Positions 1 to 10,789 of a stretch of 64,000 nt of DNA are shown here, piece by piece; within the stretch, counting starts at the first letter, position 1; each line of letters begins with the position of its first letter. The stretch is taken from positions 248,001 to 312,000 of the forward strand of contig JAKLMB010000003.1 in assembly GCA_022813625.1 (NCBI GenBank), in the 5' to 3' direction. Under the pieces are notes generated by a model. That model was not told the origin of the DNA. It saw nothing but the letters and a program-made list of their open reading frames with translations, and searched no databases. The DNA is from Aaosphaeria pasadenensis (Eukaryota; Ascomycota; Dothideomycetes; Pleosporales). The position numbers and the translations under genes are program-made.

Positions 1-1262
1 TTGGAGCCTGTCAAGAACGACGATGTGGAGGTTCGTGAAGTTGGAAAAGATCTGGTCGCCGACATGTGTCGGAGATTGATCAATGCGGGAATTACACACT
101 TGCACTTCTACACCATGAATCTAGCCCAGGCGACGCGCATGGTCCTTGAAGAGCTGGAAATTCTTCCTGATGTTGAAAGCCCACTCGAGAAGCCACTACC
201 ATGGAGACCATCTCTTGGTCTCAACCGTCGCGACGAAAACGTACGACCCATCTTCTGGCGCAATCGCAATCGCTCCTACGTTGCTCGTACTCAAGATTGG
301 GACGAATTCCCCAATGGCCGATGGGGTGACGCGAGGTCTCCTGCTTTTGGTGAGCTTGACTCCTATGGCATTGGTTTGAAGGGAACAAACGAGCAAAACA
401 TCAAACTCTGGGGTACCCCAACGTCAATCAAGGACATATCGGATTTGTTCGTCCGCTATATGAGCGGTGATCTCGAATCTCTGCCTTGGAGCGAACAAGC
501 TATCTCGAAAGAGGCTGAGAGTATCGAACAAGACCTCATCAAGCTGAACCGACGAGGTTTCCTTACCATCAATTCGCAGCCTGCAGTCGACGGAGCCAAG
601 TCATCCGATTCTGTCTTTGGTTGGGGACCGCGAAATGGTTATGTGTACCAGAAGGCTTACCTCGAAGTACTTGTGTCCCCAGAACATATTGCCGAGGTCA
701 TCACAAGGATTGAGCGTGATCCAGATATGACCTACTACGCGGTAAACAAGGAGGGCGATCTAAAGACCAATGCACCTGGCGATGGCCCGAATGCTGTCAC
801 CTGGGGTGTCTTTCCCGGAAAGGAGATTGTACAGCCAACCATTGTTGAAACTGTCAGTTTCCTCGCCTGGAAAGATGAGTTCTATCGACTTGGACAGGAC
901 TGGGCGAACTGCCACTCATCAGTGAGCCCTGCTCGATATGTTATTGAGGATCTCATGGATACGTGGTGGTTGATCAACATTGGTGAGTTCGACGCAATTA
1001 ACCCCAAGATTTCATTTCTGACAAATGCGCTCTAGTGAATAACGACTTCCATGTCAAGCATGGCATTTTCCCGCTCTTCGACGGTCTCCAGGTACAAGAC
1101 ATGGAGAAGCCACTCCACCCAGTCGGCCACACTAACAGCGACTCCGGATCAAATGGAGTCAGCAACGGCACCTCTGCCCAGGATGGCGAGAAATCGATCC
1201 TAGGAAATGCTGTTGATGCTGCACGATCCGCACTCCAGAACGGCCTTAACCTCGCGAATTAG
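1..1262 (+). CDS. Methylenetetrahydrofolate reductase, C-terminal part (5' truncated by window edge)
   Basis: This enzyme reduces 5,10-methylene-THF to 5-methyl-THF, the methyl donor for methionine synthesis, in the cytosol. Visible coding is join(1..982,1036..1262), 402 residues. The N-terminal catalytic part lies upstream, because the frame is open to base 1 with no convincing start. The sequence covers the end of the TIM barrel (GITHLHFYTMN) and the eukaryote-type regulatory domain, with conserved blocks RPIFWRNRNRSYVARTQ, WDEFPNGRWG, SPAFGEL, LTINSQP, GWGPRNGYVYQKAYLE, NAVTWGVFPGKEI and the SAM-site-type segment near the end. A 53-nt intron (983..1035, GTGAGT...CTCTAG) restores WWLINIVNNDFHVKHGIF across the junction. 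The final ~40 residues are a Ser/Asn/Gly-rich tail. Fungi usually carry two paralogues (MET12 and MET13 in yeast). I cannot tell which this is from the C-terminal part alone. Confidence 0.93.
983..1035 (+). other. Intron whose 3' splice-site TAG is also an in-frame stop
   Basis: GTGAGT donor and CTCTAG acceptor, 53 nt. If the intron is retained, the frame runs through it and ends exactly at the acceptor TAG, giving a protein lacking the last ~75 residues. Confidence 0.8.
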
Positions 1263-1869
1263 GAAACTTCGCCATACACGCTCTTGCAATTCAACATAGA
1301 AGACCGAGCCTTCTGGCACCCCATATTTCGTAAAGAACATTACAAAATGTTTCAGGGCGGCTTTCTACTCTCAACAGTACCTTCTCTTCCCACTATCTCA
1401 GGATCTCCTTCCACGGCGTTTTTCTTTTCCTTTTCAAGGGTTTGGGCATAAAAGCTTGTCTAATTGCATGTGAGAGGCGTCTATTCAACCTGACGACCAT
1501 AATGATACGACGGCAGGTAACAGAAAAAAAACGGACATACAATTGGCGGACATAATTCATCATGATACCCGACCGATACCCTCAACGGTGTCGGTCATGT
1601 CTCTCTTACTTCAAGAGCATTCTTACTGCACACGAAAGCAATAAATATATTCTTAAGGCTGTGGTAGTATATGCCATCTGCTTCCATTGGTAAAACTAGT
1701 GTCTTTCTCGAATTCTCAAAAGTGATGGTGCGCTGCAATTCCGCGCCCCCACCTCAGATTGGTTACGTCACCTAGTATTCCTCACGTTCTCTAATCGTGC
1801 ATCGGAAATGTCCCAACTAACCTCGGTGCATCGATATTTCGTACGCAAGCTTACTTCAATAAATAGCTG
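1263..1869. other. Intergenic: 3' UTR of MTHFR and promoter of the dehydrogenase gene
   Basis: No open frame of note. The stretch should hold the MTHFR 3' UTR and the upstream region of the next gene in the same orientation. I see no repeat or RNA gene in it. Confidence 0.6.
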
Positions 1870-3201
1870 ATGCCTCCAATTCCACGTTTGTGGCACTGTG
1901 CTTTGAATAGCAGATCATTACTTCCCCGCAGATGTCCCAAACAGCTCACGTACATCAGCAGACGTCGGCATACCTTGTTTAATCCGATTTCAAGCACGAC
2001 CCGGTTACCGTTCTTGGAACTTAATACATCAAATAGAGTTACCTACAGGTCAAAGAGCATACACAGCATGACGGAGTCGACGAATCACCCGCTTTCAGGG
2101 CTATGGCAACCCACTCAGCTACAGAAGCTTTACTATGGCAGCGGGTCCGTCAAAGGTCACTTGGCCCAAAGCCTGCCGACTCCTAATTCTAAAGCATTCA
2201 TCATCACTGGCAACTCCCTTGCGACCAAGACACAGCTTGTGAAGGACGTCGAATCATTACTAGGATCTAAGCACGCTGGCACATTCTCCAAGATTGGCGA
2301 GCATGCACCCGTGGCCCAACTGGACGAAGCGACGAAGATAGTCGAGGGGGATTCGAGCGTGGACACCGTCGTGAGCATTGGCGGAGGCAGCCCGATCGAT
2401 TCCGCAAAAGCTATAAGCTATCGGCTGCATGAGCAGACAGGGAAGTGGTTGTACCACGTCGCCATACCGACAACGCTAAGCGCGAGCGAGTGCACCATGA
2501 TGGCTGGTTACACGGAGTCGAATGGCGTGAAGACAGGTGTCCGTGGGAAGGAATTGGTCCCGCATGTCGTGATATACGATTCCAAGTTTGCGCTCGAGAC
2601 CCCTCAGAGATTGTGGACGAGCACGGGAATGAGAGCGCTAGACCATGCAATCGAGCTGCTATATCACCCAACGGCGACGGAAGCACCTGCTAGGTGGCTG
2701 ACCTTACAATCTGCAGCCAGTCTATTTGAGAACCTTCCAAAGTATAAAGCGGATCCGAGGGACGAAGACACCATCACCAAGCTTCAACTCGCAGCGTTCG
2801 CGAGCTTGGGCTTCCTGGGGACCAACATCAAAGGCGGATTAGGTTTGAGCCATGCATTGGGATACGCGCTCGGGTCACCGTACGGGATTCCCCACGGTAT
2901 CACCTCTTGTCTTACGCTCGGGCACGTTGTGAAGCTCAAGGCCGAGGACCCAGCGGCTGCGGAACAGGTCGCACGTCTGCTACCTTTCCTCGGCGAGAGC
3001 AGGAGTGGAGATAATAGGAAGGATGCGGTAAATGTTGGAGAGAGGATACTAAAGCTAGTCAAGGATCTCGGGCTAGACCAAGATCTGAGGAACTATAAGG
3101 TTGGTCAGGATCAGATCCCCGTGATCACCAAGAGGGCGACCGGACAGGAAGAAGGCAACCTGTACAACGCTGTGGAGACGCTTGTGAAGGGGTTGTTCTG
3201 A
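1870..3201 (+). CDS. Iron-type alcohol dehydrogenase family protein, maleylacetate-reductase-like
   Basis: Single-exon 443-residue protein of the group III (iron-type) alcohol dehydrogenase superfamily. The NAD(P)-binding half has the signature GGGSPIDSAK (171-180) and the strand IPTTLSASE (199-207). The helical half has GMRALDHAIE (253-262) and GLSHALGYALGSPYGIPHG (325-343). Two His ligands sit with the family spacing of 14 (H328, H342) and a third at H259. The usual Asp ligand, in the motif GxDALxHAxE, is Arg255 here, and the extra active-site His is Tyr332. Maleylacetate reductases also lack that Asp, so the activity may be metal-independent reduction of maleylacetate or a related ketone (inference). 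Residues 1-66 are Arg/Ser-rich and nearly free of acidic residues, as in a mitochondrial presequence. A second Met at residue 67 (base 2068) could start a cytosolic form. No aromatic-catabolism neighbours were seen. Confidence 0.87.
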   Translation: MPPIPRLWHCALNSRSLLPRRCPKQLTYISRRRHTLFNPISSTTRLPFLELNTSNRVTYRSKSIHSMTESTNHPLSGLWQPTQLQKLYYGSGSVKGHLAQSLPTPNSKAFIITGNSLATKTQLVKDVESLLGSKHAGTFSKIGEHAPVAQLDEATKIVEGDSSVDTVVSIGGGSPIDSAKAISYRLHEQTGKWLYHVAIPTTLSASECTMMAGYTESNGVKTGVRGKELVPHVVIYDSKFALETPQRLWTSTGMRALDHAIELLYHPTATEAPARWLTLQSAASLFENLPKYKADPRDEDTITKLQLAAFASLGFLGTNIKGGLGLSHALGYALGSPYGIPHGITSCLTLGHVVKLKAEDPAAAEQVARLLPFLGESRSGDNRKDAVNVGERILKLVKDLGLDQDLRNYKVGQDQIPVITKRATGQEEGNLYNAVETLVKGLF

Positions 3202-4506
3202 CTTCCCCGTGGCGTCCTCTGATAGAGAACCCCACCTAGGCATTTAACTCTCTGGGGTTTCTAGAGTGGGTCGCTCATCATCTGGCGCCATGATTCGAAT
3301 CGAAGGACCAAATTTGTAGATATGTTGCGTCGTGCGTATAGCACTATCTCTATCTATTCTGCTTTGCTTCCTGACCGAGCAATCAAGCGTACATCGGGCC
3401 GAAATGCTGTACTACGTTCTTCTTCTCTATCTAGCACGGGATCGTACGAGCAAAGCAAACACAGGAGCACAGCAGAAGTAGCAGAGCTGAAGCGCGTGAG
3501 GCTCAATGCAAGGCGATCATGCTACTCGTACCACGGTGGATACAAACAATATCGCTCACTGCAGAAGCAGCGTCTCCATTGATAATCCAGCGTGTGATTC
3601 ATGGATGTAATGACAGCTTCTCGAGTGACGTGATATCTCTGAAACTCTAAAGCGTTTCCTGTGGTTACATGGCAGCAATATGGGGGCATTCAGGGCCACA
3701 GTCGAGTATGTACTCAGTTCTCCGTGGCTTGCATGCAGATGCTCTTTGAGGAGACATGAGCTAATACCGAAACGGTTAGAGAGGCAGCTGCCCCGCGCGG
3801 GATGCGGTCCGGAGGGATCCACAGGAGCTGATTGCATTCACATTCGACGGCTACAACAGTACAACGATGCGATGTTTGTATAGCCTGATGCTATTTGTTT
3901 CAATGAATATCGTTAATGCGGCTGATTATGATGATGTTGAAGATAATGAAAATCAGTAATGCGGGGGTGTGTGCGGAGAGGGTCCATGACGGGCAAGGCT
4001 AAGTCATGGGATCATATATCTATCTAACATCATGGAGCTCGCCATTCATCTCGACCTCACAAACCTACCCCTTCATCACTATCATACCCTATTTCCTTGC
4101 TTCTGTTCCTTACAGCTTGAACATTACTTCAATACTTCGTCTGCACTTTGTAGGGCTACCATCGAGTCAACTAGCTAGGTAGCTACCTCCAGTACATGCA
4201 TATGTAGCTCTACTTCGGACCCCCGTCTCGTTATCTCCGAACAGCGTCACACCTCAATATACTCCGCGTTACCCATCCTCATCACTGATCGGTCGATTAT
4301 AACACTTCCGAGAAAGTTGTCGTCATCTGCAACATCTGTACATCTGTATTACGCCTGTACCCAAGCTTTCTTATCTTTCTCAGTTTGCTTTGCATGTAAG
4401 CTGAGTACTTACCCGCCATAAATTTGGCGCCACCTCGAGTCGACACGATAAAGAGCTCTACAGCCAGTATTCCGTCGTCCATAATCATAAACAGGTATCC
4501 CCCAAA
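3202..4506. other. Intergenic, no supported gene
   Basis: Tandem intergenic region of 1.3 kb. Open frames at 3322-3582 and 3680-3883 are short, overlap others on both strands and have no family features. The part from about 4050 on is pyrimidine-rich on the + strand, consistent with the promoter and leader of the gene starting at 4507. Confidence 0.55.
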
Positions 4507-7500
4507 TTGCCGAGCAGGATGTCTTCTTCCCGTTGGTGCAAGTCACCCCTCCACCGTTACGCTCACCCTCGCCGCGCCGCCACCAAATCGTCCAAACTTC
4601 ATTGCCGCAACTTCCACGCAACAACCTCCCCATCCTTCTGGTTGAAAGGTCACAGAAATGTCCCCAACAACTACTCAGACCTACACAATAACTCCTCCTT
4701 CACCAGATCTACCCACGAGTCCGCCCACGAAGACCGCATGAAGAGCTTCAAGAAGCTATTCGAAGAACATCCGTATGAGTTCCTCTTCGGACGAAGCAAC
4801 AGGATGCTGAGGGGTTACGGAGCAAAGGGTTGGGATGCTGAATTCGTAAGGAAGGTGTTTCCACAATGGGCTTGGAAGGACCTTGAGGAGTTGGGTGAAG
4901 ATGCCGGGAGGAGGGCAACTGCAAGTAGATCAAACCGGAGCGAAGCGGGCACTTCAGATGACGGACACTGTAAGTTTGAATTAGAATATCAAGAATTGGT
5001 ACCGGACTGACACATACATTCAAGATCGGGCGTCGAATTCTACTTCATCAACGGCGCGATCGCGGGCGACAACTGATGCGAATGCCCCGAGGTCGAATCC
5101 AGAGACCATAGATCCCTACAGAGTTCGCGAGTCGATCTTTTCGGAACCATCCTACAAACGTGCTCCTACCAAGAAACCCGACTATGATACTTGTGTCGTC
5201 TCTCCTTCTGACCCCCGACGCCCTCCAGAATTTACATCGACCTCTGCGGTTGGGCCTGACACATATACACCGAGAAAGGAGGTATACAATGGTCAGGGAC
5301 CTGAGTGGATCTCTCGAGCGCCCAAGCCCAGGCAACCTCTTCACAAGGACAGCCTCAGTGCGGAAGAAAGATCAGGAGACGGTATTGGTGCAAGTGAAGC
5401 TTCCTCTAGAGAGAGTGCTTTCATCAAAGAATTCTTTGCCGAGCCACCCAAAATGGATAGCGGAGGCAAAGAGTGGCGGAACACGTCTTTAGACAGGCGA
5501 TCAGCCATGAACCCGCCCAAGGAGCAGGGTTACAAGGACGCCAAACTCAAGGACCAGACATCGGCTCCTAACCCCGAGGAGTATTCCTCGACGGAGAGAT
5601 TCTGGGGTGTAAAACGAGGCATGTGGCCTCCGCCAGAGATGGCTGAAGCGAGAGACCCCAAGGAAGACATGGGGAAGAGCGACCAAACGTGGAGCAGTCG
5701 GACAGAGCCTGCTCTCAAAGGCGATCCGGCTGTACAGACTTGGTATAGCAGAAAGGAAAGCCCTGCCCAAGCCGAAGAGGGGGTGAAAGAGCCAAGGAGC
5801 AGCAGATCTACTGACAAGATTTTGGAACAATTGCCAAAGGATGACATTGACTTCCTTACAGCTTCTGATATCCGAGCCGCCATGGGCCGTAAGAAGAATA
5901 ACCTTTCCAATCAGCCAAGGGATCAGCTAGAACAGCACTATAAGAGAGCGGGCGAGAATGACGCTGTTCTCGATTCCATGATCGAGTCGAAGATCGTCAA
6001 TGACCAACTTATCCGACGAACAACGAGGGAGCTCAACGAGAAGAACAAGAGCAGACCCGAACCACAGTCTATCAACGCGGATGCATCTGCACTAGCACAG
6101 CATATCGCTTCAACACCAGAGCCAACAGAGCCTGCACTAGAATCTAGCATAGATCGGATGACGAAATGGTTACAGAGCGGCGGGGATGCCTTTGTCAAAC
6201 ACTTTTGGCAGGATCCCGTTACCGAGAAATCACTCTTTGCTTCGGATCTCCAAATGAAGAGCATCAAAAATGCAGTCAGGGCGGGCGGCGCAGCAATGGA
6301 ACTGGTGGGACCAGATCTAGAAACAGACTTTCCCGCCACCAAGCCGTTACTCCAAAGACTCAAGGCATGCGAAACCATGGCTTGTTACAGTGTCAGCCCA
6401 AAGCTCTGGAGCAGATCTGGTTCCGACGATGCCCAAGCGCAAACCGATAGTTTGAAGACGTTGCAGCTTCGCGTGGGTCTACAAAAGACAGACCATGAGT
6501 TTGACAGGGCGATCAAAGCCATCGAGACTATCGAAAAGAACGGACTGTCGTACTCTGCAAAGAACAATCTCCGACACGCATTCCAGACCTTGCAGAAGAA
6601 CACAAAGTTGACAAGAAGATTGGTATTCAACCTTCATCAGCGGTTGGAGAAGTCACCGGAAGATGCTGCTAAGAGGCAATTCTGGAACGTCGGACATCAG
6701 CTGCTTGCTTTGCAGGACATCCAATCTGCGCTGTTGAGGCTCGTGGAACGTATCATGCAAATCGTTGATGTTGTGCCGATTGCAATCGCGGAAGGCACAC
6801 ACACGGAACAGGCGACTTCTACATCAATACCAGCATCGCATGCAGAAAGCCAGTCTACAACTACATGGAGTATTCCCGCTGGGCAAAAGCTCGAGCAAGA
6901 AATTGAAGCTCAGAAGGCTGCCATGCAAGGTCTGTCTGATGACGGTTACGCAAGAGGTCCCGGGCCCACGACGAAAACTTCACATGATGAGGTGAAGCCT
7001 CTAGCTCATAGTGTCTTCAGACCTTTTAGTATTCAATTGGATAGGCTGGGCAAAGAAGTTGACGACCAATTTGCTCCAGGGGCCACTGAGGGAAAGACGA
7101 AGAGGCAGTCGGTAGAAGACCAGAAGCTCGTGAAGGAAATCAAGGATGCGTATGAGGACAACTATGGCCCAATTACCACGGAACATCGTCAAACACCAGA
7201 TCAACAGGAAAAGACTGTTGAACTCAAAGCACAAGCACCCGAACAGGTGCAGGATGATCCTTTGGGCAAACAAGCAGTAGAATCTTGCGATACGGACGTA
7301 GCCAATTCCTCGTCGAACATGGCTGGCATCATTGCGACAGAAAGCAAGGCAGATAGTTCCCCACCGACGCAGAAAGAGATTGAGGCAGCCGCGCAGGATA
7401 TCGGAGCTACTGGATATACTGAAGCCGGCGTGACTGCCGAACCAGGAAGCTTTGCGGCCACTTCACAAGAAGATATCAAACTGGCCACGGAAAGCACTTC

Positions 7501-8296
7501 CACCACGCCGATCTTCGAGGAACACCAAGACACCACCCAACAGACCGTCCCAACGAGTTACTCGTACACCATCATTGCCCACGACCCCTCAAACGACGAG
7601 CTCTCCATCACGACAACAATCAGCACACCCGCATCGTCCCCTGAGGCAATATCCGTTCCCGAAGCGCTCGCCATCCTAGACACACCCATCAAGTTCCTCC
7701 CCCACCTCCCTACCACCCGCTTCGAAATCACATCTGCCAAATCGAACCTCCTCATCTTCCGCACTCCTGCCGACGCCTCCTCAAGCACTGCCGCGGCATC
7801 TTCAGATGCCGGTTCCGAGATCAAGACCACCAAGATCAGCCCACCATCGTCTTCGTCGTCGTCATCAGAAAGCGTCGACGCTGGCAGCGAGGGCAGGCAG
7901 AAGATCAATCCCGTAGATGGGACGTCTCGCTTGAGCCCGACGGGCTTCGTGGGCGTGGATGACTTACGGGAGGAGGTTCGGGACGAAATGATCGAGTTCC
8001 AGAGGCTGAAAGCCGCACACGAGGCTGAGAAGCAGATAGAGATGGCCTGGAAGGATGATAGTGGTAGTAGCAACCGTGCAGAGGAAACCGAGAAAGCAAC
8101 GGAGAAGGAAGGCACAAGCTCAAGCTCTAAAGGAAAGAAGAGTAGCAGCAATCAACGTGCAAAAGAAGAGAGCACGAGTACCAAAGGAAATAAGAACATA
8201 GGCAGGGGCGGCGGCGTAGCAAGTGTATTCAAGACGGCCATCCTCGCCGGCGCAGCTTGCTATGTCGCTGGTGTCATCGGTGAGGTTGTTCGGTAA
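4507..8296 (+). CDS. Large conserved-looking fungal protein, presumed mitochondrial presequence and C-terminal membrane segment; function unknown
   Basis: join(4507..4969,5025..8296), 1244 residues; I do not recognise the family. The 55-nt intron has GTAAGT...TTCAAG and keeps the frame (phase 1), joining GTSDDGHY to RASNSTSS. The first ~45 residues are rich in Arg, Ser, His and Ala with almost no acidic residues, as in a mitochondrial presequence; a second Met five codons in (4519) is an equally good start. Residues ~75-135 form a compact, probably folded segment with HPYEFLFGRSNRMLRGYG and VFPQWAWKDLEEL. A helical region near residues 530-720 is the other ordered part. Long Glu/Lys/Ser/Thr-rich stretches separate these, including a run of seven serines. 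The last ~23 residues form a Gly/Ala-rich hydrophobic segment (AILAGAACYVAGVIG), likely a membrane anchor. Location and role are inference. Confidence 0.8.
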
Positions 8297-9679
8297 CTGA
8301 AGCTGCCCATCCGTCCGTCCTTGATCCGTACTTTCCCAAGTCGATGGCATCCTATCTATCCATCTGTATCCGACCTACTTCATCATCATATCCCTCGAAA
8401 TCGTTCTCCAGACTGCGTATTTTCGGGCGTATACTAAGGGAACATTCGGTGTCCATGTGGTTTCAATTTCAACAGTACAACTGTCGTTGATTATATCACT
8501 TTTGTCACTTGCTTACTGTTCAGCTCTTCTCATGTTCTTTTCCTCCCCCACTCTCTATCTATATGCTATCAGATATTATCTCACGATACGATGACGCATA
8601 ATCGACTAAAACACAGACATGACATACATGCATACACTTTCTTAATCAGGCGGGAATGTATTTTTATATTTACACATGGATTCTACATACTTTGGTAAAT
8701 GCAATCTTGGTTCAGACTCCCATCTCTCATGTTTTACGGACCTATATCACGAATAGGCACATTGATATATATGCTTATTCTTCTCCTCTGCCATATCATG
8801 GAAGCAACTCGAATCCCCTCCCCATTCAATCATCGGCAGAATGTACCCACTATCATATATACTAGGTAACACTGCACTTGTCCTTACACTTACACACCAC
8901 AAGACTACGTAACCAAATATCTTCGTCCTCTTCAACCCTACCTGTACGCACCAATTCATGAACGCCAGTCATCTCAGCTCACGAACGTCACAGCTCACGA
9001 ACGGCCAACCCACCCCAATGCAGGCCATTTCGTTGGTTTCAATGAGCAAGGATCAGACAGCTAGATATTACGGACAAAAGACGGGGGCAGAAGTGGTTCT
9101 GTTCTTTCCAAGTCATGAAGATCTTTTGCGATATATGCATCTCTGTCTATGTAGGCCATGTATGTATGTGCCCCCCAGAATATATGTGAACTCGTAAAAG
9201 TAAGAATGATGATGATGATGGAATAATACATGTCAACGTAGAAAAGTAACAATTGCTCTCACTAACCCTCCGATTAAGGAAGAGGTCCTGCAAACAGGAC
9301 AAAAGCAGATCCAAAGACGGCGAATGCGTGCGCGGCGAAGAAGGCGTATTTCCATGCCAGAAAATGAGAAACTTTGTACTGCGATGCAAAAAGGGTGTTC
9401 TGCAGTGATGTGGAAGAGGAGAAAACCAAGAGGAAAACAAACGACGCCGAGATGCACCGTTAAAACCATGCCGTGTTAAAAAGCCAGAGTGGAGTAGTGT
9501 TAGTCGTGGTTTTGGTCGTTGCCAGGTAACGACGATCCCGTTTCCGTATGTGATTTGGATCGGGAAGTGTTGCGTAGATATATGTACACACATATGTACT
9601 GTCAACAAGGAAACCTCAGTTCCTTCCTCTCTCTAAAGATTCGTGATCTTCGTCATCGTCCAGATCGTTACAACAATAA
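8297..9679. other. Convergent intergenic region, no supported gene
   Basis: This lies between the 3' ends of the genes at 4507-8296 (+) and 9680-10789 (-), so it should hold both 3' UTRs. Short open frames on both strands are Ile/Tyr/His-rich and look composition-driven. A short GAT repeat lies near 9208. Confidence 0.55.
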
Positions 9680-10789
9680 TTACGATTCAAGCTTGCCCAT
9701 AAGGTTTCTCCTAACCTTGGTATTAACGACGCCTCCCACGCCAAAGGCAGGAACGATCCTGCCCATCCTGGCGAACGCGCTCTTCAGCCAATCCCTGCTG
9801 ACCCTAGTGAACCTCTCGGGAAGGCTCACGCCAGGCCTGTTGTACAGATCCAAGCCCCAGAGATGTAGAGGCGTGGAGATCAACTGGACGGCGGCCGGGG
9901 CGAAGAACTGCGCCGCGGATGTCGCGCCGACGTATTTCTTCACCTCGGAGGACATGCGTGCGTCGAAGTGAGGGGAGAGCACGGTGGGCAGGTTGAAGGA
10001 TGCGAAGACGGTCAAGCAGTCGCGGATGGTGAAGAGTGCGAAGGTCGGGAGGGGCACGGGACGGGACCCTGCAGAGGAGGCAGAGCCGAACATCTTGGTG
10101 AACTGGCTGTCCTTGTATAATCCGAGGCCGATGTTCGAGCCCGAGGTCGCGAAGAACTTGGACGCTCCTGCCGTGGTAGTGTGGATCGGCTTGTTGCTTA
10201 TCGTCGAGTTCACGGTGTCGATGCTGTTCGCGGTGATGTAGGTACCGGAGTATACAGTCTATGAATGGGTTGTAAAGTCAGTGGCAGATCCTGAAGATAA
10301 CGATATCCAATGGCCACATACAAAGATGAGAAAGAACGCCCTCCTGCCAAAAAAGGCGGTGGGCTTCGTCAATATCTCCATCGCGCTCGACTTCAAGCTC
10401 TGCCCAAGGGTGTTCCTCCCGCTGGCATTCTCCATGATTCCCTTATCAATGGCTGTGATGATGGGCGCAACGAGCGCCGCAGCCGAACACGCCGAAACGA
10501 CGTCGACTCCGACCCTCAGTCCGAGCTTGTTCGTGTTCCAAGTCTTGCCCATTGTGCTGTCCTTGGACGCGTCGGGCGCAGCCACCGCCATTGAGGGTTT
10601 TGGGAGAGCAGCGAGGTTTGGGGTCGGGATCGAGGGCGGTGAGAAGGAGGCAGCGCTCTCGGTGACGCTGTGTATGGTGGAAGAGCTCAAGAGAGCTTGC
10701 TGTGTAGTTGTGGGAGGTGGTAGTGGTGAGGATTCGACGATGTTCAAGGGTTGGATCTGCTCGTTCGCTGCTGGTCTCTTTTCCCCCAT
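9680..10789 (-). CDS. Conserved fungal membrane-type protein of unknown function (mitochondrial-carrier-like impression)
   Basis: complement(join(9680..10258,10322..10789)), 348 residues. The 63-nt intron (GTATGT...TTCATAG) joins FFLIF to TVYSGTYITANSIDTVNS. The first ~75 residues are Pro/Ser/Thr-rich and probably disordered. The rest has several moderately hydrophobic segments rich in small residues: LGLRVGVDVVSACSAAALVAPII, then FFLIFTVYSGTYITAN, then a segment with GLGLYKDSQFTKMFG, then the C-terminal AFARMGRIVPAFGVGGVVNT. I have the impression of ascomycete proteins with a carrier-like arrangement in the mitochondrial membrane, but canonical PxD/ExxK/R carrier motifs are absent, so transport is not claimed. 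The start ATG at 10787-10789 is the first in frame. A different-frame open stretch at 10446-10814 is a shadow. Confidence 0.8.

Noticed and set aside
3285..3312. TTCGAAT-containing stretch resembling a tRNA T-loop
   Set aside because: The flanking five bases do not pair as a T-stem, and no anticodon or acceptor arms could be drawn. Similar TTCGA stretches near 59280 and 59511 also fail.
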